52,011 nucleotides of DNA, taken from positions 1-52,011 of the forward strand of contig JAUHZB010000006.1 of the NCBI GenBank assembly GCA_030426125.1, given 5' to 3'. The notes below the pieces were generated by a model. That model saw only the letters and a program-made list of their open reading frames with translations, had not been told where the DNA came from and did not search any database. Position 1 is the first letter of the stretch; every line of letters begins with the position of its first letter. The translations under genes were made by a program, and so were the position numbers. This DNA comes from a bacterium (lineage in GTDB: Bacteria > Patescibacteriota > Saccharimonadia > Saccharimonadales > AWTP1-31). Positions 1 to 8,934 of this stretch are shown here, piece after piece.

Positions 1-93
1 TTCTCTTAAAGTTATGTTATATTGTTATGCTTATCTGTTTGTATTGTAACATGTAGCTACTCATAAACGGGAGCAACTTCAGCTATACGCAGA

Positions 94-1377
94 TCATTTG
101 TCAGTTAGGGCTTCTACACCTGGTAATTTATTGCCAGACATAAGATCAAGACTAGCCCCACCGCCTGACGATACGTGATCAAAAGAGGAAACCAAACCTT
201 CGTTTTCGATGTAGCCGACCGTATCACCGCCACCTACCAGCGTATATGGCCTGTTGCCAAACTTACCAAGCAATGCATCTACTAATGTATCTGTGCCGTG
301 AGCAAAAGGCCCAACAGGACCTTGCAAGGAATCAACTTCTGTAACTCCCATGGCGCCGTTCCAGACTACTGTTCTGCTTAGCTGAGTTACTCCGGCAACA
401 AAGGCTCCACTAAACGGACCAATATCGAGAATCATTTCGTTGTCAGCAATTTCTGAAAAAGATTTTGCCGGTTTCTTGGGATAGCTTTCTACTTCAGCTA
501 TCACGTGAGCATCCCAGTCAACTATTCTTGTACTAGCAGTCTTATCCATCTTAGTGGCTACTACGCCGTCTTGGGGTATGTAGAATATAAAGCCGCGTTT
601 TTTGTTCTCAGCTTTGGCCTTTTCAATAATCTGCCTAGCGAAAGGAACGTCATCTTTGTCTACTAAGCTTTTACCCATTTTTATCCCCTTAGCACTAAGG
701 AATGTATTAGCCATAGCCCCACCGACTACCAACACATCAGCTAGTTTTATAAAGCGATTTAACACAGCAATTTTATCAGCTATTTTAGCCCCACCGACCA
801 CGGCCATCATCGGACGCTGTGGTTTATCCATGACCGCCTCAATAGTAGTAACTTCTTTGGCCAACAATAGGCCGGCTAAACTGGTAAGGTGTTTAGTAAC
901 AGCATCCGTTGAGGCGTGAGCCCTGTGAACCACACCAAACCCATCCTGAACAAAAACATCCCCGTAGCTAGCTAGTTGTTTAGCGAACTCTTTATCATTG
1001 GCCTTTTCCTGCTTGTAGTAGCGCAAGTTTTCCAGCAACATCACTTCACCAGGCTTCAGCTGATCGACTTGCTGTTTGGTATCCTCACCAATACAGTCAT
1101 CGACGAATTTAACTTCCTGGTCTAGTAATTTGCCGAGACGCTTGGCTACTGGACGCAGGCTAAATCGCTGATCTTTGTTAGCCTCCGGTCGGCCAAGATG
1201 CGATATTATTACTACCGCGCATTTTTGCTTTAACAGATATTCAATGGTTGGCAGTGACTGTTCAATCCGGTAATCATCGGTGATTTTACCGTTTTCTACA
1301 GGCACGTTATAGTCAGCTCTGAGTAATACTTTTTTTCCTTTTAGGTTATAGTCTTTTATTGTCTTTTTGCTAAACAT
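94..1377 (-). CDS. pgk: phosphoglycerate kinase
   Basis: Glycolytic enzyme that transfers phosphate from 1,3-bisphosphoglycerate to ADP in the cytoplasm. The 427-residue product has the usual family length. Seen in the sequence: the N-terminal substrate-binding segment (LLRADYNVP), the conserved HLGRP, the MLLENLRYY block, the hinge AVVGGAKIADK, and the nucleotide-binding C-terminal VVWNGAMGV and VGGGDTVGYI followed by the SSGGGASLDLM tail. It lies 27 bases downstream of the pyruvate kinase gene on the same strand, so the two ATP-forming steps of lower glycolysis are probably cotranscribed. The start ATG follows an AGCGGGTGGCAA stretch that can act as a ribosome-binding site. No oddity seen. 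Confidence 0.97.
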   Translation of the reverse strand: MFSKKTIKDYNLKGKKVLLRADYNVPVENGKITDDYRIEQSLPTIEYLLKQKCAVVIISHLGRPEANKDQRFSLRPVAKRLGKLLDQEVKFVDDCIGEDTKQQVDQLKPGEVMLLENLRYYKQEKANDKEFAKQLASYGDVFVQDGFGVVHRAHASTDAVTKHLTSLAGLLLAKEVTTIEAVMDKPQRPMMAVVGGAKIADKIAVLNRFIKLADVLVVGGAMANTFLSAKGIKMGKSLVDKDDVPFARQIIEKAKAENKKRGFIFYIPQDGVVATKMDKTASTRIVDWDAHVIAEVESYPKKPAKSFSEIADNEMILDIGPFSGAFVAGVTQLSRTVVWNGAMGVTEVDSLQGPVGPFAHGTDTLVDALLGKFGNRPYTLVGGGDTVGYIENEGLVSSFDHVSSGGGASLDLMSGNKLPGVEALTDK

Positions 1378-1404
1378 TTGCCACCCGCTTTTATTTAAAT
1401 AAAG

Positions 1405-2838
1405 TTAAAGAACTCGTACCTTTATTGTATCAGTAGTACCGACGACTCCTGGGTACTTACCAGAAACAGTCACCACAATATCGTGTTTTTTGAGCACCTT
1501 GTTACTATGCAACCAGTTGGTAAGTTTAGTAGCCGCTAATTTATCTGCCGGACGGTTGTAGCTTTTAACACCGTATACTACTGCCAATTGCTGAGCAGTA
1601 TGACTATTTGCGGTAACCGCAATTAGTGGGATATCTGAGCGACCAGCAGCTATCTGTAGCGCCGTATTACCGCTCTGGGTTTCAGCCACTATAGCTCGAG
1701 CATCTAGGTCGTTAGCCAACTTAATAACTACGTCACAAATTGCTGAGCTTAGAGGAGTTTCAGGGTTTAGGTTGTCGAAACTAACCGATACTGGATTTTC
1801 CCGCTGAACATGCAAAATGACCCGCTTCATAATCTCTACTGATTGAATGGGATATTTTCCACTAGCAGTCTCGTCGCTTAGCATCACACAGTCAGCCCCT
1901 AGCACTACTGCTGTAGCAATGTCCGATACTTCGGCTCTAGTCGGTTCTGGTACTTCGGTCATGCTGGCGAGCATCTGGGTAGCCACAATAGACGGAGTGT
2001 CATACTTTATGCCCAGCCCAATAATTTTTCTTTGCATTACCGGCACTGATTCTGGCTGAGTCTCAATAGCTAAATCTCCCCTAGCGACCATCACCATGTC
2101 GGCCTCTTCAATAATACCCTCGACATTCTCCACCGCTGACTTAGTCTCGATCTTAGCAATTACCTTAGCCTTGCTACCTAGGCTTTTAAGAATATTTCGG
2201 ATCTTTGTAATGTCTGAGGAATGTTGTACAAAACTTAGAGCAACGTAATCTAAATCCATATCCACGCCAGCGGTAATATCGCTACGGTCTTTTTTGGTAA
2301 TAATATCGCCCTTAAAATCGGTATCCGGTAGGTTGATGCCTTTTCTTTTTACTAATACTCCATCGTTTTGAGCTCTAACGTGCACAACCCCGTCTTTAAC
2401 AGAAGTAATAACAGTCCTAATTCGACCGTCGAATAACAGTAACTGTTCGCCTCTTTTTACCTTTTTGGAAATATCGTACTGCAGAGGTATGATGTCATCT
2501 CGTAGGTAGTCGGCGCCTTTTTTAAAGCGAAAGCTTTGCCCAGTTCGAATATTAATAATACCGTCAAAGTCACCAACTCTAATTTTTGGACCTTGCAAGT
2601 CCTGAATTATAGCTACTGGCTTTCCATATTCTTTACTGGCTTTTCTAATCCATTTAACAAACTTTGCATGGCTTTGATGATCACCATGGCTAAAGTTTAG
2701 TCTAAAGCCATTGGCGCCTGCCTTTAGCATCGCTAGCACCGACTTATAGCTATCGGTTGATGGCCCAACAGTTACTATGATCTTGGTTCGCTTAAAATCT
2801 TTAATCGGCACATTTGGCGTGCGTCCAGTTATATCCAT
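1405..2838 (-). CDS. pyk: pyruvate kinase
   Basis: Converts phosphoenolpyruvate and ADP to pyruvate and ATP. The 477-residue product carries the family signatures: N-terminal TKIIVTVGPS, NFSHGDHQSH, QDLQGPKIRVG, the active-site segment VIAKIETKSAVEN followed by MVARGDLAIE, and the TQMLASM and VMLSDETASGKYP blocks. A B domain (about residues 85-180) and a C-terminal allosteric-type domain are present, so it is a full-length enzyme. It is the first gene of a pyk-pgk pair. A TATATAT stretch lies a few bases upstream of the ATG, compatible with a leaderless or very short leader, and a TTATGCTTA element lies at 2859-2867. Confidence 0.97.
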   Translation of the reverse strand: MDITGRTPNVPIKDFKRTKIIVTVGPSTDSYKSVLAMLKAGANGFRLNFSHGDHQSHAKFVKWIRKASKEYGKPVAIIQDLQGPKIRVGDFDGIINIRTGQSFRFKKGADYLRDDIIPLQYDISKKVKRGEQLLLFDGRIRTVITSVKDGVVHVRAQNDGVLVKRKGINLPDTDFKGDIITKKDRSDITAGVDMDLDYVALSFVQHSSDITKIRNILKSLGSKAKVIAKIETKSAVENVEGIIEEADMVMVARGDLAIETQPESVPVMQRKIIGLGIKYDTPSIVATQMLASMTEVPEPTRAEVSDIATAVVLGADCVMLSDETASGKYPIQSVEIMKRVILHVQRENPVSVSFDNLNPETPLSSAICDVVIKLANDLDARAIVAETQSGNTALQIAAGRSDIPLIAVTANSHTAQQLAVVYGVKSYNRPADKLAATKLTNWLHSNKVLKKHDIVVTVSGKYPGVVGTTDTIKVRVL

Positions 2839-2959
2839 ATCATATATATTCTAAATGATTATGCTTAGATTAACCAACTCTAAATGACCAACCAGCACTA
2901 TCAGCAATATGCGCTGAACAACATCGCCGCTAAACTATCGACCGCCAGATCCTTAGGCT

Positions 2960-4111
2960 TTAGCTTTTTTTGGGCTTTTTAGCTGCCTTTTTCGAGTTTG
3001 GAGTTGGAGGTTGTAAACCGAACATTTCACTTAGCAAGGCACCAAGACCAAATATTCCAGATAATACTACTACAAAGAAACCGATAATTGGCAGAACACT
3101 AAGTACAACAAGTAGTAAAGCACCGACTAACATTACTAGCATCTGTGATTGACCCTTGCTCCAGACTTTTCTACCGATTGAGTAGGCAAATGTTGGGCCA
3201 GACAACATTAACAGCACTAACCAGGCCAGTATGCCTAGAATTGCTAGTGGAATACCAACTACAGTTGCAAGTAACACACCAATAAGAACCGGGCCTAGGA
3301 ATATTCCAGCCAGACCAATAAGGAAGGTTTTGCCAGGATTAATTGCAATCCGACTATCTGTCGCTGAAAACAACCCTGGGAATAGCAAGACTAATACTAA
3401 GGCTAATATGGTCACCGCGAATAGCAGGTAAAGAACACCTATTGGCATAAATGCATTATTTACGTCTTTGTTTACTTCCGGTTGCAATCTGGTAATTTCG
3501 CCGTTAACCTCTGCTCGGTCTTGACGATCTAAGTCATTAGCACTAGTAAACTCAATGTCTCCGCCGACTCTTGCATCGGAGGTAAGTCTAAGATTCTCGA
3601 CATCACCGTTAATATTTCGTTTAACTTCACTGCTAAGCGTTACATTCTGACCAGCTACGGCTAAGTCTCTGCCGATAGGGCCATTTAGACTAATATCCTG
3701 TCCAGCAAGAAGAGCGTCCTGCTCGACTTTGGTCTGACTGTCGATTGTAAGGCTTTGACCAACAGCTCCAACCTTTTCAAGCATTGGGCTATCTATATTA
3801 ACCGTTTGACCAGCTAGCTTAACACTGCCCTCAACCTCCCCGGAGACGCGCAGCGTTTGGGCAGCGCAGAAAATATCGCCATTTACTGTACCCGACACTG
3901 AAACATTCATTCCGGCGCAATATACATCACCGTTAACTGTTCCAGCAATATCTATATTTCGACCAGCAGTAAACAATACTGAGTCAACCGTTTCGCCCTT
4001 AGCTACCGTTATATTGTCTCCCGATCGCACCGACTCAGCTAAACCACTGGCTGACACAAATATAAGTGAGCCGATAACCAGCAGTCCGGCTATTAATAAA
4101 TTCTTTCGCAC
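2960..4111 (-). CDS. bactofilin-like secreted/membrane protein with C-terminal membrane segments
   Basis: The first half is a beta-solenoid of short repeats (for example GTVNGDVYCAG and GTVNGDIFCAA, then GQTVNID, GQSLTID, GQDISLN, GQNVTLS), the pattern of polymer-forming bactofilin-type proteins. The C-terminal third has about four hydrophobic segments and a basic KKAAKKPKKS tail. The open frame extends upstream to 4210, but I choose the GTG at 4109-4111: it has a GGAGGG ribosome-binding site at 4117-4122 with a 5-base spacer, and it yields a clean signal peptide (RKNLLIAGLLVIGSLIFVSAS). A TATAAT box at 4148-4153 lies inside the longer frame. A role in surface or cell-shape organisation is inferred from the fold. 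Confidence 0.75.
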   Translation of the reverse strand: MRKNLLIAGLLVIGSLIFVSASGLAESVRSGDNITVAKGETVDSVLFTAGRNIDIAGTVNGDVYCAGMNVSVSGTVNGDIFCAAQTLRVSGEVEGSVKLAGQTVNIDSPMLEKVGAVGQSLTIDSQTKVEQDALLAGQDISLNGPIGRDLAVAGQNVTLSSEVKRNINGDVENLRLTSDARVGGDIEFTSANDLDRQDRAEVNGEITRLQPEVNKDVNNAFMPIGVLYLLFAVTILALVLVLLFPGLFSATDSRIAINPGKTFLIGLAGIFLGPVLIGVLLATVVGIPLAILGILAWLVLLMLSGPTFAYSIGRKVWSKGQSQMLVMLVGALLLVVLSVLPIIGFFVVVLSGIFGLGALLSEMFGLQPPTPNSKKAAKKPKKS

Positions 4112-4147
4112 GAAAACCCTCCACGTTTTATTACTAAATATACTAAA

Positions 4148-4153
4148 ATTATA
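4148..4153 (-). promoter_or_regulatory. -10 box upstream of bactofilin-like gene
   Basis: Perfect TATAAT on the minus strand, about 37 bases before the chosen GTG start and upstream of its GGAGGG site. The -35 region is weak (TTCGAC-like). It supports the shortened gene start. Confidence 0.4.
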
Positions 4154-4244
4154 CACCATCGAATGCAGCCAGTCGAAAAGGATAAAAATCATACTAAGAA
4201 ACATATTCATAGCTATATATACACTTACCTGATAATATTAAACT

Positions 4245-4553
4245 ATGGATGTAAATAGAGGCATTGAAGTTGGGCTAGAAAATATCCCGAGAACGAAAGT
4301 AGACCGCCTTGAAGAATTAACCGAAACACGGTGGCAAGAGCTGGCAAACTGCGTTGAATCCGATCCAAATATATTTTTTCCAGAAAATAAAAAAGATGAT
4401 AGAGAAGCTAAAGAAATTTGTAAACAGTGTGATGTTCGTACCGAATGCTTAGAATTTTCTTTACAAACCAATCAGGAGGTTGGTATTTGGGGTGGCAAAA
4501 ATGAGGATGAGAGACGTAGAATGCGTAGGCAACTAAGGGTCAGTGGTATTTAA
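4245..4553 (+). CDS. WhiB-family iron-sulfur transcriptional regulator
   Basis: WhiB-like (Wbl) proteins bind a 4Fe-4S cluster and partner with the primary sigma factor to tune transcription. The 102-residue product has four cysteines at 36, 59, 62 and 68, giving C-X22-C-X2-C-X5-C, then the family turn GIWGG at 80-84 and a basic C-terminal DNA-binding tail (RRRMRRQLRV). Wbl proteins are known mainly from Actinobacteria and their phages, so occurrence in a CPR genome is notable and may reflect transfer from an actinobacterial host. It is transcribed divergently from the bactofilin-like gene. A TAATAT box ends 6 bases before the ATG, so the transcript is probably leaderless. Which Wbl subclass it belongs to cannot be said. 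Confidence 0.9.
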   Translation: MDVNRGIEVGLENIPRTKVDRLEELTETRWQELANCVESDPNIFFPENKKDDREAKEICKQCDVRTECLEFSLQTNQEVGIWGGKNEDERRRMRRQLRVSGI

Positions 4554-4626
4554 TCGCTATTTATTTTCATATGAGTTCAATTCACGAAGTGTTCTTCTGC
4601 GCTATGCGACAATTATGAAATATTGA

Positions 4627-5034
4627 TTAATCTAATGCATATGCTGTGATCAAGAATTCACCATCAGTTTTTTCGATGCTTATTGAGAGTAATTTAGATT
4701 TTTCACTAACTTCCTCGATAAATTCCTGAGTTGTAATATAGCTATTTCCAGACTGATAGGTTTGAACTACCCCTGGTTGAAGATTAAGTTCATCAATTAT
4801 CTCTAACTCTTCACTAAAATCAGATAAAGGTTTCGCGTCCTGTAAAGCCTTAGGTAGCTGTTGATGTGCCTCTTTAATGTTATCTTCAGCTATTAATGAA
4901 CTAAACTCGATACTTTTTGAAAGGGCTTGTTCTCGGTCCTTATTAGTGAAATATCTATTTAGGTACCAACCAGCAGCAAACATTCCTACTAGTATTGATA
5001 TTGTGACTATTATGTATATTGTTTTTTTTAGCAT
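4627..5034 (-). CDS. membrane-anchored protein of unknown function
   Basis: Not recognised. The 135-residue product has an N-terminal hydrophobic anchor (about residues 5-25, IYIIVTISILVGMFAAGWYL) followed by an acidic, mostly helical and then beta-like extracytoplasmic part (about 110 residues). It lies just downstream of the 606-residue secreted protein on the same strand with a 29-base gap, so the two may be cotranscribed. The general shape resembles small DUF4878-type fold proteins, but no diagnostic motif was seen. Confidence 0.7.
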   Translation of the reverse strand: MLKKTIYIIVTISILVGMFAAGWYLNRYFTNKDREQALSKSIEFSSLIAEDNIKEAHQQLPKALQDAKPLSDFSEELEIIDELNLQPGVVQTYQSGNSYITTQEFIEEVSEKSKLLSISIEKTDGEFLITAYALD

Positions 5035-5063
5035 TTGTTAGCTCTCTTTCATTAATTATTATG

Positions 5064-6884
5064 TTATTCATTACGGATTCGATGAATTCTTTTAATCTTA
5101 TTGGGAGGATCAAATGTATATACAGAAATAGTTGGGATATCTCTCATGTAGTCTGACTTTGAAATAATGTCTTGGAAAGTCCATTTAATGTATAACCACC
5201 TTGATCTGGCTGCTACGGAAAAATACGCTATGTTGCAATGACCTTTTGATATACGCTTATCAAAAGACCATCCGGGTGTAAAGCCATTATTTTCGCCAGC
5301 CCGGAGAAGTTGACATTTCCCAACTCTCACAGTCTTACGTAATTGATCTGACTTTGCCTGTAGTGTAGCATTCGCTAACCATCTCTGTTGTGCTTGTACC
5401 GTGTTATTATGAGCATTCATTTTTTGCTGCAAAGCTTCTAGTAAATCGTTGCCTCTTTGAGCATAGAAAAATGCACAATCTTTCTGTCCATTTGCTACCA
5501 TTTCGCGATCTAATCTTGCTTTATTCTGAACATAGTAAACATCGTTTGCATGGGCAGTTGGCTTCCATACAGGACAACCTTTAATTGATTGCGATGCAAC
5601 ATCTCTAACGTTCCTAAAAGCATTATTTATTCTTTGCTTCGATGAGGCGTATGCTAACCAAAATTTATGACAGTCAGCAGGATACTTTTTTCCTTGATTG
5701 TTTACACCATTCTTGTATTGATTCATTCCGGCGTCACCGGAAGCTGTAGGGCAAGCATCATTACCAATAACACCATCAGATCCTGAAATTGCTACTGCTG
5801 TTTGTATTGGCTTGGAATTTGTACTGGGTTTATTCTTATTCATGGCATAGCCAATCCACTTCTCGTGACAAGATTTTGGATATTTCTTACCTTGGTTATT
5901 TACACCATTCTTGTATTGATTTAAGCCAGCGTCACCGGCAGCTGTTGGACAAGCATCATTACCGATTTTATCATTTGCGCTACTACTAGGTGCAGTCGTT
6001 GTTTGCTTAGCCGCATCCTGGTGTTTCTTTATTTGTTCTTGTTGAGTTTTAGCTGTTTCCTGTTTCTGTTGTTCTGTTTGTTGCTGGTTGATTGTTTTTT
6101 CTAGGTTTTCTCTTTGAATCTTACACCTATCACTAATAAAATTGGCCTCAATTGAACAATCATATGGATTAGGAGTAGTTACTGTTTTATCACCCTCTTT
6201 GTTAACAACTTGGTAATTTGGCTTATAGGCGTAGAAAGCTACGTACGGTGCCAGGTCATCCTTCTTCCAGCCGTTAGCTTTGCCTTTATCTTGGGCTAGT
6301 ACTCTTAATACCCATGCTCCATCGGTCGAGAAAATCGGCTGAGTATGATTTCCAGCCCTGGTCAATCGATAAACTGGCACCGTACCACCCGGCCTGGTGT
6401 CTTTAGTCCAAGCGTAAAATGCTACCCCTCCACTTTTTACCTTGCCTTTGTACTTGGCTTCTTTAGTGCTCTTCTGCTTCGGTGTAACCCAATCGTGATA
6501 GGTAGCTTCGGCGTTATGGACACGAGTTATGGGGACTGCTTTTTTGTAAGCATGCGCTGGTGCTCTAAATACTGTTCCATAATATACCCCCCACCCTCTA
6601 GAGCCTAAGTCCTTAGGTTCTGAGCCACGCGAGAGAATAGTGTCAGTACTACTTGCAACCTGATCTACATCACATATAGGAACGCCATCTTGTTTTTGAC
6701 AGTTATTAGGTGCTGCCTGACTGAAAACTAGAACACTAGCGCCAACTACGGATATAGCTAGTATTACTAATAAGCTTAGTAAAGGTTTCCTTTTGCTAAC
6801 CAGCAAGAAACTGAGTTTTTTGTTTTTTGCTTGGTTTACCCCACTTCGGGAACCTTGTTTGTTGTTTTGTTTTGTTTTTGGCAT
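5064..6884 (-). CDS. large secreted protein with duplicated Cys-containing repeat
   Basis: Product of 606 residues. A basic N-terminus (KTKQNNKQGSRSG) precedes one membrane/signal segment (about residues 35-58) ending in VFSQAAPN, a form common in Saccharibacteria secreted proteins. A Gln/Lys-rich coiled linker (about 255-300) leads to two nearly identical repeats of about 41 residues, each with NDACPTA, DAG, NQYKNGVNNQGKKYP and a second Cys before an aromatic-rich end, suggesting one disulfide per repeat. The C-terminal region has further Cys pairs. The DNA copies of the repeat lie near 5665-5770 and 5878-5967. The role is unknown; an extracellular or host-contact protein is inferred. A consensus promoter lies upstream at about 6924-6952. 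Confidence 0.75.
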   Translation of the reverse strand: MPKTKQNNKQGSRSGVNQAKNKKLSFLLVSKRKPLLSLLVILAISVVGASVLVFSQAAPNNCQKQDGVPICDVDQVASSTDTILSRGSEPKDLGSRGWGVYYGTVFRAPAHAYKKAVPITRVHNAEATYHDWVTPKQKSTKEAKYKGKVKSGGVAFYAWTKDTRPGGTVPVYRLTRAGNHTQPIFSTDGAWVLRVLAQDKGKANGWKKDDLAPYVAFYAYKPNYQVVNKEGDKTVTTPNPYDCSIEANFISDRCKIQRENLEKTINQQQTEQQKQETAKTQQEQIKKHQDAAKQTTTAPSSSANDKIGNDACPTAAGDAGLNQYKNGVNNQGKKYPKSCHEKWIGYAMNKNKPSTNSKPIQTAVAISGSDGVIGNDACPTASGDAGMNQYKNGVNNQGKKYPADCHKFWLAYASSKQRINNAFRNVRDVASQSIKGCPVWKPTAHANDVYYVQNKARLDREMVANGQKDCAFFYAQRGNDLLEALQQKMNAHNNTVQAQQRWLANATLQAKSDQLRKTVRVGKCQLLRAGENNGFTPGWSFDKRISKGHCNIAYFSVAARSRWLYIKWTFQDIISKSDYMRDIPTISVYTFDPPNKIKRIHRIRNE

Positions 6885-6923
6885 TATTTATTTTGCCTTT
6901 GTTTAATTGATTATGCTTAGGAT

Positions 6924-6952
6924 TGTATTAGCATGTAATGCTAATGTCAAAT
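6924..6952 (-). promoter_or_regulatory. sigma70-type promoter of the 606-residue secreted protein
   Basis: Minus strand TTGACA, 17-base spacer, TACAAT, followed directly by CCTAAGCATAA (the recurring TTATGCTTA element at 6911-6919 read on the other strand) near the expected transcription start. About 30 further bases lead to the ATG. Confidence 0.65.
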
Positions 6953-6980
6953 AACACAACAATTTAATTTATTATCATCT

Positions 6981-8471
6981 TTATAGTGCAAGACTAAATT
7001 CAAGTACTTGAGTGTCTTGTCCTTGACTAGCCGACAGAGTATATCCCTTAGAATTAATTACGTAGCTCTGCCCGCTCCTACTAGCTTGGATAAACGGCCT
7101 AGCGTTTCTAACCGCTTGAAATACTGCCATTCTTTTGGCTAGTAAATGGTAATTACTTTCAGATTTAAGCAAGGATAATGACGCTGGGTTTAATAATATA
7201 TCTGCACCATTATCTACAAGCTGTTTGTAGCTAGCGGTAGTAATAACCCCACTGCATGGCAGTGCACCATAACTGATACTTTTATCCTCAAAATTTCTTA
7301 TTGGTGTATTGCCTGGTTCTAGCTTGTATGAATATTTATAGAGATCATTGTATTCTTGCTTTCCGATCAAGCTAAACAAACTTGAAGTTACATAAGGCAA
7401 ATATTCGCCACCTGGTACCAATCTGCGCTTGGCTACTGAATATACCTCCGTTCCGGTTTTGTCGATAAATACTAAAATATTTTGTGCATCGGGGGATTTA
7501 CCTTCTAGTTTGGTAGTCACTATTAGACCCCTATCACTTAATTTGCCTAGCACCTGCTGGTATCTATTGTTCTGTTGAAGCTCGGAATACTCAGGCAGGA
7601 CTAATAAATCTATGTCCTTAGGCAATGAATCAACATTGGCTGGATTAGCCATAGTATCCTGTTCATTTAAATGGATGGCTGCCATATTAATCTTGCTTAA
7701 TCCGGAGGTTTGCTTGTTTAGATCAATACCATAACCTAGCCCAACAACCAACAAGAATATGGCAAATAATGTGCCGGCGAATATATACTGCTTTCTTATA
7801 GCAACTAAATATACTGCTAAGGCGCCGAAACAGACAATCAGACTTAGCCCGTAAAAGCCGAGTAGGCGTGAAGAAAATACCATCGACGTACTACTAGCAA
7901 TACTGCAGATCCCAGCAAAATTGTTCTGGTACCCAATACTACCACCTGGACCATAGCTAATTACCGAAAAGAACCAACCATTGACTATCTCGCAGGCGAC
8001 CCATAAAAAAGGAAAAGCCAGCAACCTGTAGTCTGGCTTCTTTATCCAAAAACCCATAAGTGGCAACAACATAAACCCGAGTGATGTAAACATACTGGTT
8101 ATCATCCAAGCACTTACTACTGCATATGAAGAAAACCAACCTGATACTAGGAACTGCCAGTTAGCAGGCTCAATACTTAAGAAAAATGAGTAAGCGAACA
8201 AGCTAATAACCAGTCCGCTTAGATAGAAATCAAGAAGTGCCCTCTTTTTATTTACCTTATATATATTGTGAAGATAGTAAATAAAAGGAAGTAGTCCGAC
8301 CAGTATCGACCATTCCAGCCCTGGAACTATAAAATTCAACCCAATGACTAAACTCCCCCCATATAACAGATAGCTTTGAAGGTGAGTGCAACCAACAAAC
8401 ATCTTCAATCCAATTTGGAGCCTAGAACCTATTGTATTTAGTCTATCCATATTGTCGGTATTGTATATCAC
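6981..8471 (-). CDS. apolipoprotein N-acyltransferase-like membrane nitrilase (copy 1)
   Basis: Several N-terminal membrane segments (about residues 30-250) followed by a carbon-nitrogen hydrolase domain, the architecture of Lnt, which N-acylates lipoproteins in the membrane. The Glu-Lys-Cys triad is visible: E294 in LPEYSE, K348 in AKRRLVPGGEYLPY, and C406 in GALPCSG. At 496 residues it is close to Lnt length but the sequence is divergent. The frame opens at a GTG (8471); an ATG at 8450 preceded by TACAAT is an equally good, possibly leaderless, start. A second Lnt-like gene lies about 2.5 kb away. True lipoprotein acylation versus another amide transfer is not settled. Confidence 0.75.
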   Translation of the reverse strand: MIYNTDNMDRLNTIGSRLQIGLKMFVGCTHLQSYLLYGGSLVIGLNFIVPGLEWSILVGLLPFIYYLHNIYKVNKKRALLDFYLSGLVISLFAYSFFLSIEPANWQFLVSGWFSSYAVVSAWMITSMFTSLGFMLLPLMGFWIKKPDYRLLAFPFLWVACEIVNGWFFSVISYGPGGSIGYQNNFAGICSIASSTSMVFSSRLLGFYGLSLIVCFGALAVYLVAIRKQYIFAGTLFAIFLLVVGLGYGIDLNKQTSGLSKINMAAIHLNEQDTMANPANVDSLPKDIDLLVLPEYSELQQNNRYQQVLGKLSDRGLIVTTKLEGKSPDAQNILVFIDKTGTEVYSVAKRRLVPGGEYLPYVTSSLFSLIGKQEYNDLYKYSYKLEPGNTPIRNFEDKSISYGALPCSGVITTASYKQLVDNGADILLNPASLSLLKSESNYHLLAKRMAVFQAVRNARPFIQASRSGQSYVINSKGYTLSASQGQDTQVLEFSLAL

Positions 8472-8521
8472 CCATTGAAAGTACTACAAATAGCTAATGT
8501 TTCATTAATGTGGTACAATAG

Positions 8522-8550
8522 TTGCAATAATTCGTATTAAATAGTATAAT
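8522..8550 (+). promoter_or_regulatory. promoter of the 102-residue ORF
   Basis: TTGCAA at 8522-8527, 17-base spacer, TATAAT at 8545-8550. The ATG is at 8560, so transcription is expected to start at or one or two bases before the start codon (leaderless). Confidence 0.7.
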
Positions 8551-8559
8551 ATAGTTATT

Positions 8560-8868
8560 ATGTCAATCTACACAATGTCGTGCGAACAGCATACTGAACA
8601 TCGCATCCATAGCGATGATACTACTCTAGTTGTCGTTCAACCCCCTATCGATCCTGAAAATGTCGTCACGCACCCAGAATATGGCGAAGGCACAGCTTAC
8701 ATAACTGCGAAATGCCCGGGATCAAATGATGAGATATTGCAAAGAATCGTAGAATCACAAGTTATGTTTGAAGTACTAAAAGTTACTGAAGTAGACATTC
8801 AATTCATCCATCTTGATAAAATCATTGACTTCCCAAAGATAGAAGTTGGGCAGCACCAAGTAAATTAA
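8560..8868 (+). CDS. small protein of unknown function
   Basis: Not recognised. The 102-residue acidic soluble product has no membrane segment, with Cys at positions 8 and 49 and a His/Glu-rich N-terminus. Support for it being real is the near-consensus promoter placed exactly for leaderless expression (8522-8550) and the isolated position between two leftward genes. No ribosome-binding site precedes the ATG, as expected for a leaderless message. Confidence 0.65.
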   Translation: MSIYTMSCEQHTEHRIHSDDTTLVVVQPPIDPENVVTHPEYGEGTAYITAKCPGSNDEILQRIVESQVMFEVLKVTEVDIQFIHLDKIIDFPKIEVGQHQVN

Positions 8869-8934
8869 TCTAGATTGATTTCTGTGAAGAATATAATAGG
8901 TGAAGCTCACTTGCCTTCGAATAAAATTAGCAGA

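Noticed and set aside
1-93. Gene at the left edge
   Set aside because: Only AT-rich sequence with the TTATGCTTA element; no frame with a start or recognisable end.
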